Assembly: GCA_014058105.1 (NCBI GenBank)
Contig: JACGCM010002156.1
Location: 947,567 to 1,011,566 of the forward strand
Length of the DNA: 64,000 bases
Source of the DNA: Kingdonia uniflora
Lineage: Eukaryota; Streptophyta; Magnoliopsida; Ranunculales; Circaeasteraceae
Direction of reading: 5' to 3'
A model generated the notes under the pieces. It was not told the origin of the DNA and did no database searches. It was given only the letters and a program-made list of their open reading frames with translations. Shown here in pieces: positions 26,549-36,058 of this stretch (position 1 is the first letter of the stretch; the number at the start of each line of letters is the position of its first letter). A program made the translations under genes and the position numbers.

Positions 26549-27133
26549 TTCTGGCTATCACAGAGAGAGAGAGAGCTGAAGATTGACCTTTGGGTTGCTC
26601 TTCTAGTTCTCGTTTTTTGTGTTTGAGCGGCAACAGAGAGGCGTTTGAATTCAAATGAGGGCTAGGGAAGCTAGACAGCTTTATAGACCCCACCAAATGA
26701 ATATTTAAATTGATGTGAAATCTTGCTGGCTTTTGGCAATTTGCCCCGCCCCGTTTGGAGAGGATTTGGGATGATTATATCAGGTATGAGGGCGGGTCTG
26801 GGCCGAGTTTGGTTAAATCCGTCGGGGATTGGGGCGGATTTGGGACTGAGCTTGGTTAAATCCGTTATCCGCCCTGCCCCGCCCCATATAATACTTTTAC
26901 TTTTATACCCCTGTATATATATTAGAATTAAGAAAAGAAAACCCTAATTCAACCCAACAATTCTTCAAATGCAATTCGAAATCAAAGAAATGTTTCTTGG
27001 TTACTCCCATACCACTATATACAATGAAAAAACAGACCAACATTTTCGAGCTGTTTTTCCGATCTCACTCCAAAATTCTAAATTCTCGTCTCCTCATCAA
27101 AACAAGTCAGTTTCTCTTGATTTCTTCATCGAA

Positions 27134-27985
27134 ATGGTAAGATTTCATCTCCAGATCTGGTGAAATTATGCTTTGATTTGAATCAAATTTTGATATATTT
27201 TTCTCTGAATTGTTGCAACTTGTGATGATGAAACAGCCTCTGAGACTTGAAATCAAGGTATTTTGGATCTTAATCTCTTTGAATTGTTGTAATGTGATTG
27301 ATTGGTAACCCTTTTGTTTTGATTTGGATCAGAGGAAACTTGCTCAAAGATATGAAATGTGTGGATCTTCACCCTACGGAGCCATGGTATTTTTACTTGA
27401 TAAGATCACATTAGAAGAGTAACTGTGTTGTCACTTGTGATGTGTAATTTGGGGTAGGATCCTTACGAGTCTTTATTCGGGGAGTGTTTGTATTTGGAAC
27501 TACCATACACAGGTAAGAGCTAATGTTAATTAAGCTTTGGTGGTTTAGTATTATTGAAGCTCTTAGTGTTAACCACATTTGCTGATTTATTGCAGACTAT
27601 GGTGAAATCTTTTGAGGTTACTGAACTACCAGGTATTTTTCATCTGCTATTGTTATGGATATTCTTTCTAGAACTAGAAACCCTTATTGGATTCCAAACC
27701 ATTGGAGAGGCTCTTGCTAATATTGTTGCTTTCTACATCACTTGTTATTTGCAGTTCGGTCAGCAAAGTTTATTCCAAGTAAACAATGGGTTGTTGCTGG
27801 AGCGGATGACATGTGCATCCGTTTATACAATTATAATACAATGGATAAGGTCAAAGTGTTCGAAGCGCACACGGATTACATCAGATGTGTGTCTGTCCAC
27901 CCAACTCTTCCTTATGTATTGTCAGCATCTGATGACATGTTTATAAAGCTGTGGGACTGGGAGAAAGGCTGGTTGTGCACGCAGA
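27134..27985 (+). pseudogene. Coatomer subunit beta'-COP, captured 5' fragment (copy A)
   Basis: Fragment of the WD40 subunit of COPI vesicle coats. Exon order and splice sites are kept: ATG|GTAAGA at 27134-27136, then 27237-27257 (PLRLEIK), 27333-27386, 27458-27512 (ILTSLYSGSVCIWNYHTQ), 27596-27632 (TMVKSFEVTELP) and 27755-27985 ([54 protein letters not shown]). It covers roughly the first 130 of about 900 residues. Exon 3 (RKLAQRY then CVDLHPTEPW in another frame) has lost several bases, breaking the frame. About 180 bp before the ATG look like the native 5' UTR. Retained introns show capture at DNA level, not retroposition. The homology stops within the codons after LCTQM and the O-fucosyltransferase text begins. 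Confidence 0.88.
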
Positions 27986-28017
27986 TGGATGATTAGAGAA
28001 ATCAAAGAATTCGTCAT

Positions 28018-28721
28018 TCATGGTATCTTCGAGGTCTAGGATGAAGCTATGGACGATTAGAGCGACAACCACTATATTGTTATGGACATGTTTAGTCCAA
28101 TTAACAACATTAGGGGAGATGTGGGGGCCGAGAGTATTGAAAGGTTGGCCTTCTTGTTTTATGCCATCTGATGCAGATTCGCATTTGGAGGTGAAGTTGG
28201 TTTCTGTACCACCAAAAATTCCCCTACCACCCAAAAGTGAGTTCCTCAATTGATGTTTTGCTTTGTACAGATTCATTTGGGGTTTATTGAAATTGTATTT
28301 TGCTTTCCTCTAGGGGTTTATAAAAACAATGGCTACTTAATGGTTTCGTACAACGGAGGGCTTAATCAGATGCATGTTGCGGTGAGTGAACTCTTACTTA
28401 AAAACACAATTATATTTCTTTTCATTCATATTCTGTTATATTTTGTACAGATATGTGACATGGTAGCAATTGCAAGATACTTAAACGTTACACTTATAGT
28501 TCCTGAGTTGGATAAAACCTCCTTCTGGGCCGATCCCAGGAAGGTGCATCATAATTTTTTAAGTTAATATCTCAATGTATAATGCTACTAATATTTGTGT
28601 CTTGATATGATATGTCAGTGAGTTCCAAGACATATTTGATGTTGATCATTTCATTACATCCTTGAGAGATCAAGTACGGATATTGAAAGAGCTGCCACCA
28701 AGGCTCAAGAGAAGAGTCTGC
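28018..28721 (+). pseudogene. O-fucosyltransferase (At1g04910-like) captured fragment (copy A)
   Basis: Fragment of a plant GT106/O-fucosyltransferase-like Golgi enzyme. Exons: about 28018-28236 ([20 protein letters not shown], a membrane-anchor-like stretch, then [14 protein letters not shown] and LPPK), 28314-28381 ([19 protein letters not shown]), 28451-28549 ([29 protein letters not shown]) and 28619-28721 ([27 protein letters not shown]). The conserved NQMR is NQMH here. The donor after exon 3 is CAG|GAAG instead of CAG|GT, so correct splicing is lost. The fragment ends after RRV in a partly duplicated AT-rich tail. It lies directly downstream of the beta'-COP fragment in the same orientation. 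Confidence 0.88.
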
Positions 28722-29706
28722 TTTGGCTGCCATAGTTTTGGCAGTCTGTAATGAATATTTGTGTCTAAATATAAAATTTCCTTGGCAGTCTGTAATGAAT
28801 ACTTAAAGGAATGAAGCTTTGGCTGCCATAGTTTTGTACAATGTACATAATCCTTCTTTTCTTCTTTCTTCTTTCTTCTTTCTTCTTTCTTCCTTCTGAA
28901 TTCTAAATTATGCTTTCTGAATGTTTTTTTGCATACTGTTTAAAAAAAATAAAATTAGTTAAATCGGGCGGGTCTGGGATTAGGCTTTGTAAGGTGGGCG
29001 GATTCGGGGATCCCCGTTTAACTTAAATGGGTATTGGGGCGGGGATGGGGGGTTGAAATCTTAGTGGGCATGGGGATGAGATTAGCTCCCCTGCCCCATT
29101 GCCATCCCTAGCTTTCCACAATAAAATCTAACTTAACTGGTAATCACCCTTTAAACACATCGGTTGCCATCCTTCCTCATGTATATTTTCCGTACTCTCT
29201 CATAATATGCTCTGCAATGGTCATAGTTTTTAGTACTATCAGGATTCTGATGTATAACCCTACGATAATGTCCTTGCACCGTTTGGGCGACTGGGTGAGT
29301 ATCATCATTTTGTGTTGTAATCAAATAACTGTTTGGAGAATATAGTAATTGCGAGATCGGCTCCAATGCCTCAAACATTTTGGTTTAATATATAAAGTAA
29401 CAGAGAAAGAGACGGTTAAATTTTGAAGAATATTTTCACTGGTCCAGGTAAAGACTAATGATTAATGATAACGAAATTGAGATTTTAAAGTAAAACTAGA
29501 CATTGCAAGTACTCAGGTAGAGAAAAATTGTTGCAGGAAATATAAATGGTCCCCAAAGAAGTAAAATACATATGTATACATTGTCTAATGGGAAAATAGT
29601 TACACAATTTCATATAAACATCGAAACAAAGCCTTGAACTTTCAAAAGAAAAACAAGCAAACAAACAATGTCTTGCTTGTGCTCTTTCTGCCTGAAACCT
29701 CTTCTT

Positions 29707-29778
29707 CTAAAAACGAGCAAGGAGCCTGTCCTTCATATCTTCCACGAATCGAAAATAAGCTAACCTCCATGTTTAAGA
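29707..29778 (-). pseudogene. 3' stub of an EIX-like RLP gene (copy A only)
   Basis: The last 20 codons and stop of an RLP (WRLAYFRFVEDMKDRLLARF) on the minus strand. The match to the intact RLPs ends abruptly at 29778, after the codon for W. The 3' flank (29140-29706) matches the flank of the copy-B RLP (51290-51856) more closely than it matches the flank of the intact copy-A RLP (32210-32774). So the stub, not the intact neighbour, is the positional partner of the copy-B gene's 3' end. Confidence 0.85.
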
Positions 29779-30121
29779 AGTAGTGTCCAAGTGATGATAA
29801 CGTTTCTAGTGATGAGGATTGATGTAATCCTTAGCGTTAATAGTAGTTATTAAGTTCTACGTAATTTCATTATTTCAATAAAATTGTTATTAATGGTTCG
29901 TAATCCTTAAAATTGTTACAAAATCAAAAAGCAGAAGTAGTAAACCATGTTTCCTTAAAGTGTTACAATGATGAAGACTTGGAAACAAAATACATTACAA
30001 CTTCAACATTAAACTTAGAAACAAAATACAATATTTTAGAAAATAAACAAACAATGATGAATACTACAATTACTCCGGCCCTTTTCGATTCCAGAAAATG
30101 CGTGACAAATTCATCTCGTAT

Positions 30122-31445
30122 TTAGAAATGAGCTCCTTCATTTCTAATTTCATGAACATTCTGGATGTACTTTGCCATAGTATTGATTGCGTATCTTGGA
30201 TTTAAGTCCTCCTTCCAAGTATTCACGGATTTTCTAAACTCGGGATCAATGTCCATTTGCCGGATGTAAGTATGACGTTCATCTTCGACGATCATATTGT
30301 GCAAGATTATACATGCGTACATAACATTTTCTAGATCACTAGGTTTCCAAAATTGCGCACCGTGTGCCAATATTCCTAGCTTGTAATACCCCAAAAGCAT
30401 GCTCTACGTCTTTCCGTCATGCTTCTTGCATCTTCGAAAAATGTCTTTCGGCATCGTTGGACAAATTTTTTATAGTTTGAACAAGTGTTTGCCATTTTGG
30501 ATAGACTCCATCCGCTAAGTAATATCCCATAATGTGCGGTACTGTGCCTATATTTTAATTGCATGGCAGGGCAACTCCATTAGACAAGTTGTTGAAAAGT
30601 CACCCTTGATGCAAGACGTTCACGTCATTGTTAGAACCAAGCACCCCAAAGAATGTGTGCCATATCCAAAGATCTTGGGATGGAACCACTTCTAAAATCA
30701 CCGTCGAGATTTTTTTATATCTGGTTTATTGTCATGCCCACCCGGTAGGATAATTTTTCCATTTCCAATGCATACAATCTAAAATACCTAATCTCCCTGG
30801 GAAGCCTCGCGATCCATTCACTTCTAACAAGTGTAATGTATCATCTTCATTGGAAGATCTATAGTATTGAGCTTTGAATTGTGTTATAATAGTTTTACAA
30901 AATTCTTTCAAACACAAAATACCCGTAGACTCCCCAATCCGAAGGTATTCTTCTCGGGCGTCTGCGCTCGTACCGTAACATAACGTGCGAAGTACGCATG
31001 TTATCTTTTGGTGTGAGGATAAGCCCACAATCTTAGCGATATTTTCTCTTTGAATAAAATAGGGGTTCGAAGAAAGTATTTGATCATAAATACGTTGATA
31101 TACACTTTCGCTCATACGAAATCGACGACGAAATGAGATACATTTGAATCTTGGGTTGTCACCGGAGTAATCTCGCTTAAGGCTAAACTCCCCCAATTTA
31201 TGATCATGGCATTTCCGCTTGTCAATCCTTCCCCTTTTACTACCTCCCCGCCTCCGTGATGATGTCGCATCTTGGTCTTTTTCTTCTGCTTCTCTCATCT
31301 CAATCATAATCTTGCTATACTCGTGCATTAACTCAATTTGATGTTGGAAGAGCTCTTCGCTTCCGGACGATGATGAAGACGATGACGCCCAAGATGAGAG
31401 TGATGTGTCAAACTTGAGTACGTCAGCAATGATTTCGTCAGACAT
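30122..31445 (-). pseudogene. PIF/Harbinger-type transposase (ALP1-like), decayed
   Basis: Minus strand. The first 237 codons (31445-30732) are open: a Ser-rich and acidic N-terminus, a basic RRRGGSKRGR patch, then FRRRFRMSESVYQRIYDQIL and the catalytic-core start GRLGILDCMHWKWKNYPTGW (first D). After that the frame breaks repeatedly. The second D (SNNDVNVL) is near 30625 and the final E block (DVEHAFGVLQA) near 30400, in different frames. LENVMYACIILHNMIVEDER is in 30400-30122. All three DDE positions can be seen, but stops and shifts make it non-functional. It is present only in copy A, between an RLP stub and an intact RLP. I could not define its left terminus. Confidence 0.9.
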
Positions 31446-32050
31446 GATTCAGCGAAATTAATAAGAAATGAAGAAAGTTGAGTTTTGAGATATAAGATGA
31501 ATGAGTTGATTGTAGAAGAGTAAGAGAGTAGAAGATGAATGGGGTTTATAAATAGAGAAAAACTAGCCATTGAGCATCTTGTTGAAGAAGTTTGATAAGG
31601 GAAAAACCATCACTCAAATAAGAGGAACTTAAGTATTTTTCATGTAGGCTTTTGTCGCGTACTTCTGAACTGCGCGACAAAACTAGCCGTTTGAATTTTT
31701 TTTAATCTCAGCCGTCCACGTGTTTTAATCATGGTCGTTGTGTTTACGCACAATTCTAAAGTGTGCGCAATGGGAGCTACTGGATTATTGACATGTGGCA
31801 ACATCTTATTGGTGAATAGGCTACGCCCGGTTCAGAAGGGCGCGACATGAATTCACCAAAAATTCACCCTGAGGGTGAATATTGGGTGGCCACGTCATCG
31901 AATTCCCCTAGCTGCTAGGAGGTGGATTGCTTAGAGAAGAAGGTGGATTTGCAAATCCACCTTGCCACGTCAGAATCCACCTATACATGCAAATCCACCT
32001 TGACATTTGGTCGATTGTTATGATCATCCACTGATTCACGTTTACTCTTA
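31446..32050. other. Probable 5' non-coding part of the PIF/Harbinger element
   Basis: Upstream of the transposase start. It contains short palindromes: TTTGTCGCG/CGCGACAAA (31651-31681), CGCACA/TGTGCG (about 31746-31770), a GGTGAAT/ATTCACC cluster (about 31850-31885) and repeats of AATCCACCTT (31940-32005). Such subterminal structure fits a DNA transposon end. No gene is seen. Confidence 0.45.
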
Positions 32051-32205
32051 GAGCATTCACAACAGGCTCACTGCTATACATGCAACGATCCAAAATGCTT
32101 AAATCATGTTTTTCTAACCGTTTTTCGTCTGCTGGGAGGCTCAAAGTGTGGGTTTGAGTTGGGTTTGCAAACCCAACTCAAACCCACACCCTACTGCATA
32201 TGTTC
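32051..32205. mobile_element. PIF/Harbinger-like MITE or element terminus
   Basis: GAGCATTCACAACAG at 32051 and CTACTGCATATGTTC ending at 32205 form an imperfect terminal inverted repeat, flanked by TTA on both sides (32048-32050 and 32206-32208). The inner hairpin (GTGTGGGTTTGAGTTGGGTT and complement, about 32137-32189) is shared with the MITE at 14587-14989, so the two belong to one family. The right flank resumes the RLP 3' flank, whereas the left flank does not. It may therefore instead be the right end of the larger transposase element. Confidence 0.55.
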
Positions 32206-32774
32206 TTAACTGGTAATCACCCTAGTATAACATGCACCCTTTAAACACATTGGTAGCCATCCTTCCTCGTGTATATTTTCCGTACTCTTTCTTAATATGT
32301 TTTGTAATGGTCGAAGTTTTTAGTACTATCAGGATTCTAACCGCTTGGGAATTATCTTTGTATATCTAAACTACCACGTAGGACTCAGGAGAACATCGAG
32401 AAGGCTCCAATGCCTCAAAACATTTTGTTTTAATATTCAAGGTAACAGAGAGAGAGAGAGAGAGAGAGAGACGGTTAAATTTTGAAGAATATTTGCACTC
32501 GGCTTTAAAAACTATCGTTACTCAGGTTCAACTAAAGACTAAAGATCAATGATAACAAAAATGAGATTTTAGATTAAAACTAGACATTACAAGTACTCAG
32601 GTAGAGAAAATTTGTTGCAGGAAATACCAATGATCCCTAAAGAAGTAAAATACATATGAAATACATATGTATACATTGTCTAATGGGAAAATAGTTACAT
32701 AATTTCATATAAACATCGAAACAAACAAACAAACAATGTCTTGCTTGTGCTCTTTCTGCCTGAAATCTCTTCTT

Positions 32775-35651
32775 CTAAAAACGAGCAAGGAGCCTGTCCT
32801 TCATATCTTCCACGAATCGAAAATAAGCTAACCTCCATTTGTCTATAAATACTAGAGCTGCACAAAAACCTGCAAGACCTACGACAAATCCTGGTGCAAC
32901 GGCCACATAAAATTGTTCCATCATGTCATACTCATCACTATCTTGAGCTTTTGTATGAGTAGTTTCACCAAAATCATTTCTTTTGCACTTTTTCAGAAGG
33001 GGAGTCCCACATAGGGCGTCGTTACCTAAATAGCTCGACTCGGTAAAGGTTTGGAGCTGAGAACCTGTTGGTATTTCTCCAGATAAGTTGTTATATGACA
33101 AGTTCAACTGAGCCAAAGAATAACACCTTGAGATACTTTGAGGAATTACTCCTGTAAGTTGGTTTTTCGAGAGATCGAGATTTTCAAGTAATACCATGTC
33201 GCCAATCTTCTCTGGAATTTCACCTGTTAAATGGTTATTGGATAATAGCAAGTATCGCAATCCCAAAAGACTTGTTATCTCTTGTGGAATCTCTCCGGAT
33301 AAACTGTTATACGAAAGATCCATGCTTGTTACAAGTTCAAGAGGGATGAACTTGTATTCAAGTAACAATCCTTTCGAACCCAACAGTATCTTTTCATCAA
33401 ACCTTGAATTATATGAAATATATTTCACAAAACTTGTGTCTTTCTTGGTGGCCATGGCGCTAAGATTGCTAAAACATCGAGGTATGGCTCCTGATAGATT
33501 GTTATGTGCAGCGTCTAATGTTTGAAGAGAAGTGAGATTACATAGCTCACCGGGAATCTTACCCTTAAACTTATTAGAACGTAAGCCAAGGGCCGCGAGA
33601 TTCAGCAGGTTTTTTCCGATCCATGCTGGTATGCTACCAGACAATTCATTGTCGCCAAGTTCCATGGTTTGTAACCATGTGCAATTTTGCAAACTTGACG
33701 GCAGTTCTCCGGATATTGAATTATTGCGCACGTGGAACGATGACAACGCAATTAAAGAACCCATGGAGCTCGGAATATTCCCATATAGATTATTGTTATC
33801 CAGATTTACTGCCATTAGAGACCTCAAATGCATCCAACAGTTTGGAATTTCTCCTACCAGAAGGTTGTTCGAGAGATCAAGAGCGAAGAGTTGATATGTT
33901 TCATTCAAAGGATTGCAAAGGAAGAATGACATATTCCCTGAAACAGAATTGTTGGAGAGGTCTAGTACATAGACATTAGAAGTTAGACGTGGCAGGAGGC
34001 CCTGGAAGTTGTTGGAACCCAAATAAGTCTGATCTGGCAACGTGTTTGGCAATTCCCCCTTTATCTGGTTGTTGGAAAGATCTAAGTAGGAGAGTTGGAA
34101 AGGGAAATTCCAAACCCAAGTGGGGATGTTATCTGAAATACTTGCATTAGATAAGTCTAGAGCTGAAAGAGAGTTTTGTGTGCGAAGCCATGCGGGGAAT
34201 TGTGGACCCAATTTACAGGATGATAGATCTAGATCTATCAATTGGAATTTCGGAATCCAGGCGGAGCTAACATTGAGAGCCAGTGAGTTAGTGGATAAGT
34301 CTAAAGATTGTAATCTTGTCAGATTGGCAAAGTGTGTTTCACCGATGACACCTTCTAAAGAATTATTACCAATGACTAACTCGTGTAGGTTTGAAAGATT
34401 CCAAAGACTCTCTGGAAGTGAACCGTTGAAATTATTATTACTAAGATCAAGGACTCTAAGAGCAGTTAAGTTCTTCAGAACATGAGGAATTGGACCGTGA
34501 AAAGAATTGTAACCCAGATCAAGTGAAAGAAGATTGTTGAGACTAGAGAACCAGTCAGGTAATGTTGAGTTAAATTCGTTCCTAGAAAGATTGAGATCTG
34601 TCAGCTTAGTTAAGTTCTTCAGAACATGAGGAATTGGACCGTGAAAAGAATTGACACTCAGATCAAGTGAAAGAAGATTGTTGAGACTAGAGAACCAGTC
34701 AGGTATTGCTGAGTTAAACTCGTTCCAATAAAGATCAAGGTTTGTCAGCGTAGTTAAATTCTGAAGAGCTCGAGGAATTGGACCGTGAAAGGAATTTATT
34801 CTCAGACTAAGTGAAAGAAGATTGTTGAGACTAGAGAACCAGTCCGGAAGAGGAGAATTGAAGCGGTTGCCAGAAAGGTCGAGTACCTCAAGAGCAGTAA
34901 AGTTATGATACAGAAGAGAGGGAAAGTAATCAAGACCACAATGTGATAGACGCAATTCTAACAAAGAAGGAAGCGTGCTAATCACCTGTAGCCAATTGGA
35001 TGCCTTACTGAAGTACATGTTACTCATGTCAAGATGTTTCAAGTGAGAAAGATGAGAAAGCCATTCAAGATTGTCAATCTCCACCATGTCGAGTCTACTA
35101 AGGCTAAGGTAATGGAGATTAGAAAGATTACCTAGTTGATGAGGAAGCTTACCACCGAAACCCGCATGAGAAAGATCGAGATATTGTAAACTTTTGAGCG
35201 AACCCAAGAAATCTGGAATACTTACCCCATTGAAGTCGTTCCAACTTAAATCCAAGGACTTGAGATGTTTCAACTCCAACAAAGAAGGATTAATTTCCCC
35301 ACCCAATGACGTCATCTTGTAAGCCATTTTGTGAGCTTCAAACTCCTCATTTGAAGTAGTATAATAATAATCATAATAATAATCATCATCAACAGAGTTT
35401 TTGAGGTCGAGTCGGACAACACTACCGGTCATGTTATCACAGCCGAGACCTTCCCATGTGCAACAATTGTCACCAACCCAAGAAGATAGCCGATGCGAAG
35501 GATCCGTGAGACCTTGTTTAAAAGTAAGAAGAGCGTGCTTCTCTCTAGTGGAACAAAACATGTTTGCTCCTTCATCACTTGAAGTGAAGTGGATCTTAGT
35601 TATAAATGAGAACACAAGCAAGACAGCTAAAATTTTGAAATTTCTAACCAT
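32775..35651 (-). CDS. EIX-like LRR receptor-like protein (RLP), copy A
   Basis: Intronless 958-residue cell-surface immune-receptor candidate of the EIX1/EIX2-like RLP group. Order: signal peptide (about 1-25); LRRNT cap with C33, C63/C64 and C71 (DNCCTWEGLGC); about 28-30 extracellular LRRs with many N-glycosylation sequons; island region (about 730-770) followed by the last LRRs; acidic juxtamembrane part (DSDEYDMMEQ); membrane span about 914-936 (GFVVGLAGF, a GxxxG pattern that other RLPs use to pair with SOBIR1); short basic tail without a kinase. Three tandem 48-residue double-LRR units (residues about 265-400; motif DWFSSLNNLLSL) are near-identical. After residue 83 there is a Tyr/Asp-rich run (DDDYYYDYYY). 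The frame is intact and probably functional. The ligand is unknown; EIX perception cannot be inferred from this alone. Confidence 0.93.
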   Translation of the reverse strand: MVRNFKILAVLLVFSFITKIHFTSSDEGANMFCSTREKHALLTFKQGLTDPSHRLSSWVGDNCCTWEGLGCDNMTGSVVRLDLKNSVDDDYYYDYYYTTSNEEFEAHKMAYKMTSLGGEINPSLLELKHLKSLDLSWNDFNGVSIPDFLGSLKSLQYLDLSHAGFGGKLPHQLGNLSNLHYLSLSRLDMVEIDNLEWLSHLSHLKHLDMSNMYFSKASNWLQVISTLPSLLELRLSHCGLDYFPSLLYHNFTALEVLDLSGNRFNSPLPDWFSSLNNLLSLSLRINSFHGPIPRALQNLTTLTNLDLYWNEFNSAIPDWFSSLNNLLSLDLSVNSFHGPIPHVLKNLTKLTDLNLSRNEFNSTLPDWFSSLNNLLSLDLGYNSFHGPIPHVLKNLTALRVLDLSNNNFNGSLPESLWNLSNLHELVIGNNSLEGVIGETHFANLTRLQSLDLSTNSLALNVSSAWIPKFQLIDLDLSSCKLGPQFPAWLRTQNSLSALDLSNASISDNIPTWVWNFPFQLSYLDLSNNQIKGELPNTLPDQTYLGSNNFQGLLPRLTSNVYVLDLSNNSVSGNMSFFLCNPLNETYQLFALDLSNNLLVGEIPNCWMHLRSLMAVNLDNNNLYGNIPSSMGSLIALSSFHVRNNSISGELPSSLQNCTWLQTMELGDNELSGSIPAWIGKNLLNLAALGLRSNKFKGKIPGELCNLTSLQTLDAAHNNLSGAIPRCFSNLSAMATKKDTSFVKYISYNSRFDEKILLGSKGLLLEYKFIPLELVTSMDLSYNSLSGEIPQEITSLLGLRYLLLSNNHLTGEIPEKIGDMVLLENLDLSKNQLTGVIPQSISRCYSLAQLNLSYNNLSGEIPTGSQLQTFTESSYLGNDALCGTPLLKKCKRNDFGETTHTKAQDSDEYDMMEQFYVAVAPGFVVGLAGFCAALVFIDKWRLAYFRFVEDMKDRLLARF

Positions 35652-36058
35652 CTTGAGGAAAACAGAATGTGTGTTACTGGCTTTCTTGAAATTCAGAAAT
35701 TCAAGACGTTTTATTTAATTCCTAAGACTATGCTGGGCTCGTGGGTCGGTTCTCGGTGCCGGTGCTGGCTTAAATTGGCTAAACCCGCTTGTCATCAGGT
35801 TTTCATGAGGATAAAATATTTCCCGGTCTTTCTCAAGTAAGCTGAATGAACATTCGGAGTGCATTAAGCACATTTTGCTGCGTTGTACTAAGTGCACTGT
35901 AATTATGGGGTTCAATTTCATGGATATCTCGAAGGCCTGCTTTCTGCTGTACAATGTGATTGGTGATTTGGTGTCACAATCGCTTGTAAGTTGAATCCAT
36001 GATCATAGATTCATTTGATATAACCAACCAGACGTCTGTTTTCAGAAATGGGCGCGTG

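Larger units (their letters stand above)
26728..29110 (+). mobile_element. hAT-like element carrying two host-gene fragments (copy A)
   Basis: The right end reads CATTGCCATCCCTA (to 29110), whose complement TAGGGATGGCAATG resembles the TAGGGGTGAGCA terminus of the proven hAT at 14112. The left end retains GGCAATTTGCCCCGCCCC (from about 26733), partly matching it. Both subterminal zones (26740-26890 and 28965-29095) are strings of GGGGCGGG/CCCCGCCC and GGGTCTGGG motifs in a mirrored layout, as in plant hAT families. The interior holds intron-bearing 5' fragments of beta'-COP and an O-fucosyltransferase in one orientation. No transposase is present. I could not find an 8-bp target duplication, because the outermost left bases differ, so the class is inferred and the exact left end is uncertain. 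Confidence 0.65.

Noticed and set aside
26720..29118. 8-bp target duplication for the gene-carrying hAT-like element
   Set aside because: The left flank (ATCTTGCT) and right flank (GCTTTCCA) do not match, and the outermost left bases differ from the right terminus, so no duplication is claimed.
29151..29378. 75-codon open frame (-) downstream of the RLP stub, repeated at 51302-51529
   Set aside because: It is conserved only because the region is duplicated. The third, more diverged copy near 32230-32420 is not open, and no family motif is seen. Treated as RLP 3' flank.
29779..32205. Complete autonomous PIF/Harbinger element
   Set aside because: Only a right-end-like structure with TTA is visible. 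No matching inverted terminus or TTA partner is found near 29778, and the transposase frame is broken.
33196..34485. Plus-strand open frames of 109-121 codons across the RLP gene (and 52257-53879 in copy B)
   Set aside because: They are antisense shadows of the long intact LRR frames and have no independent family signature.
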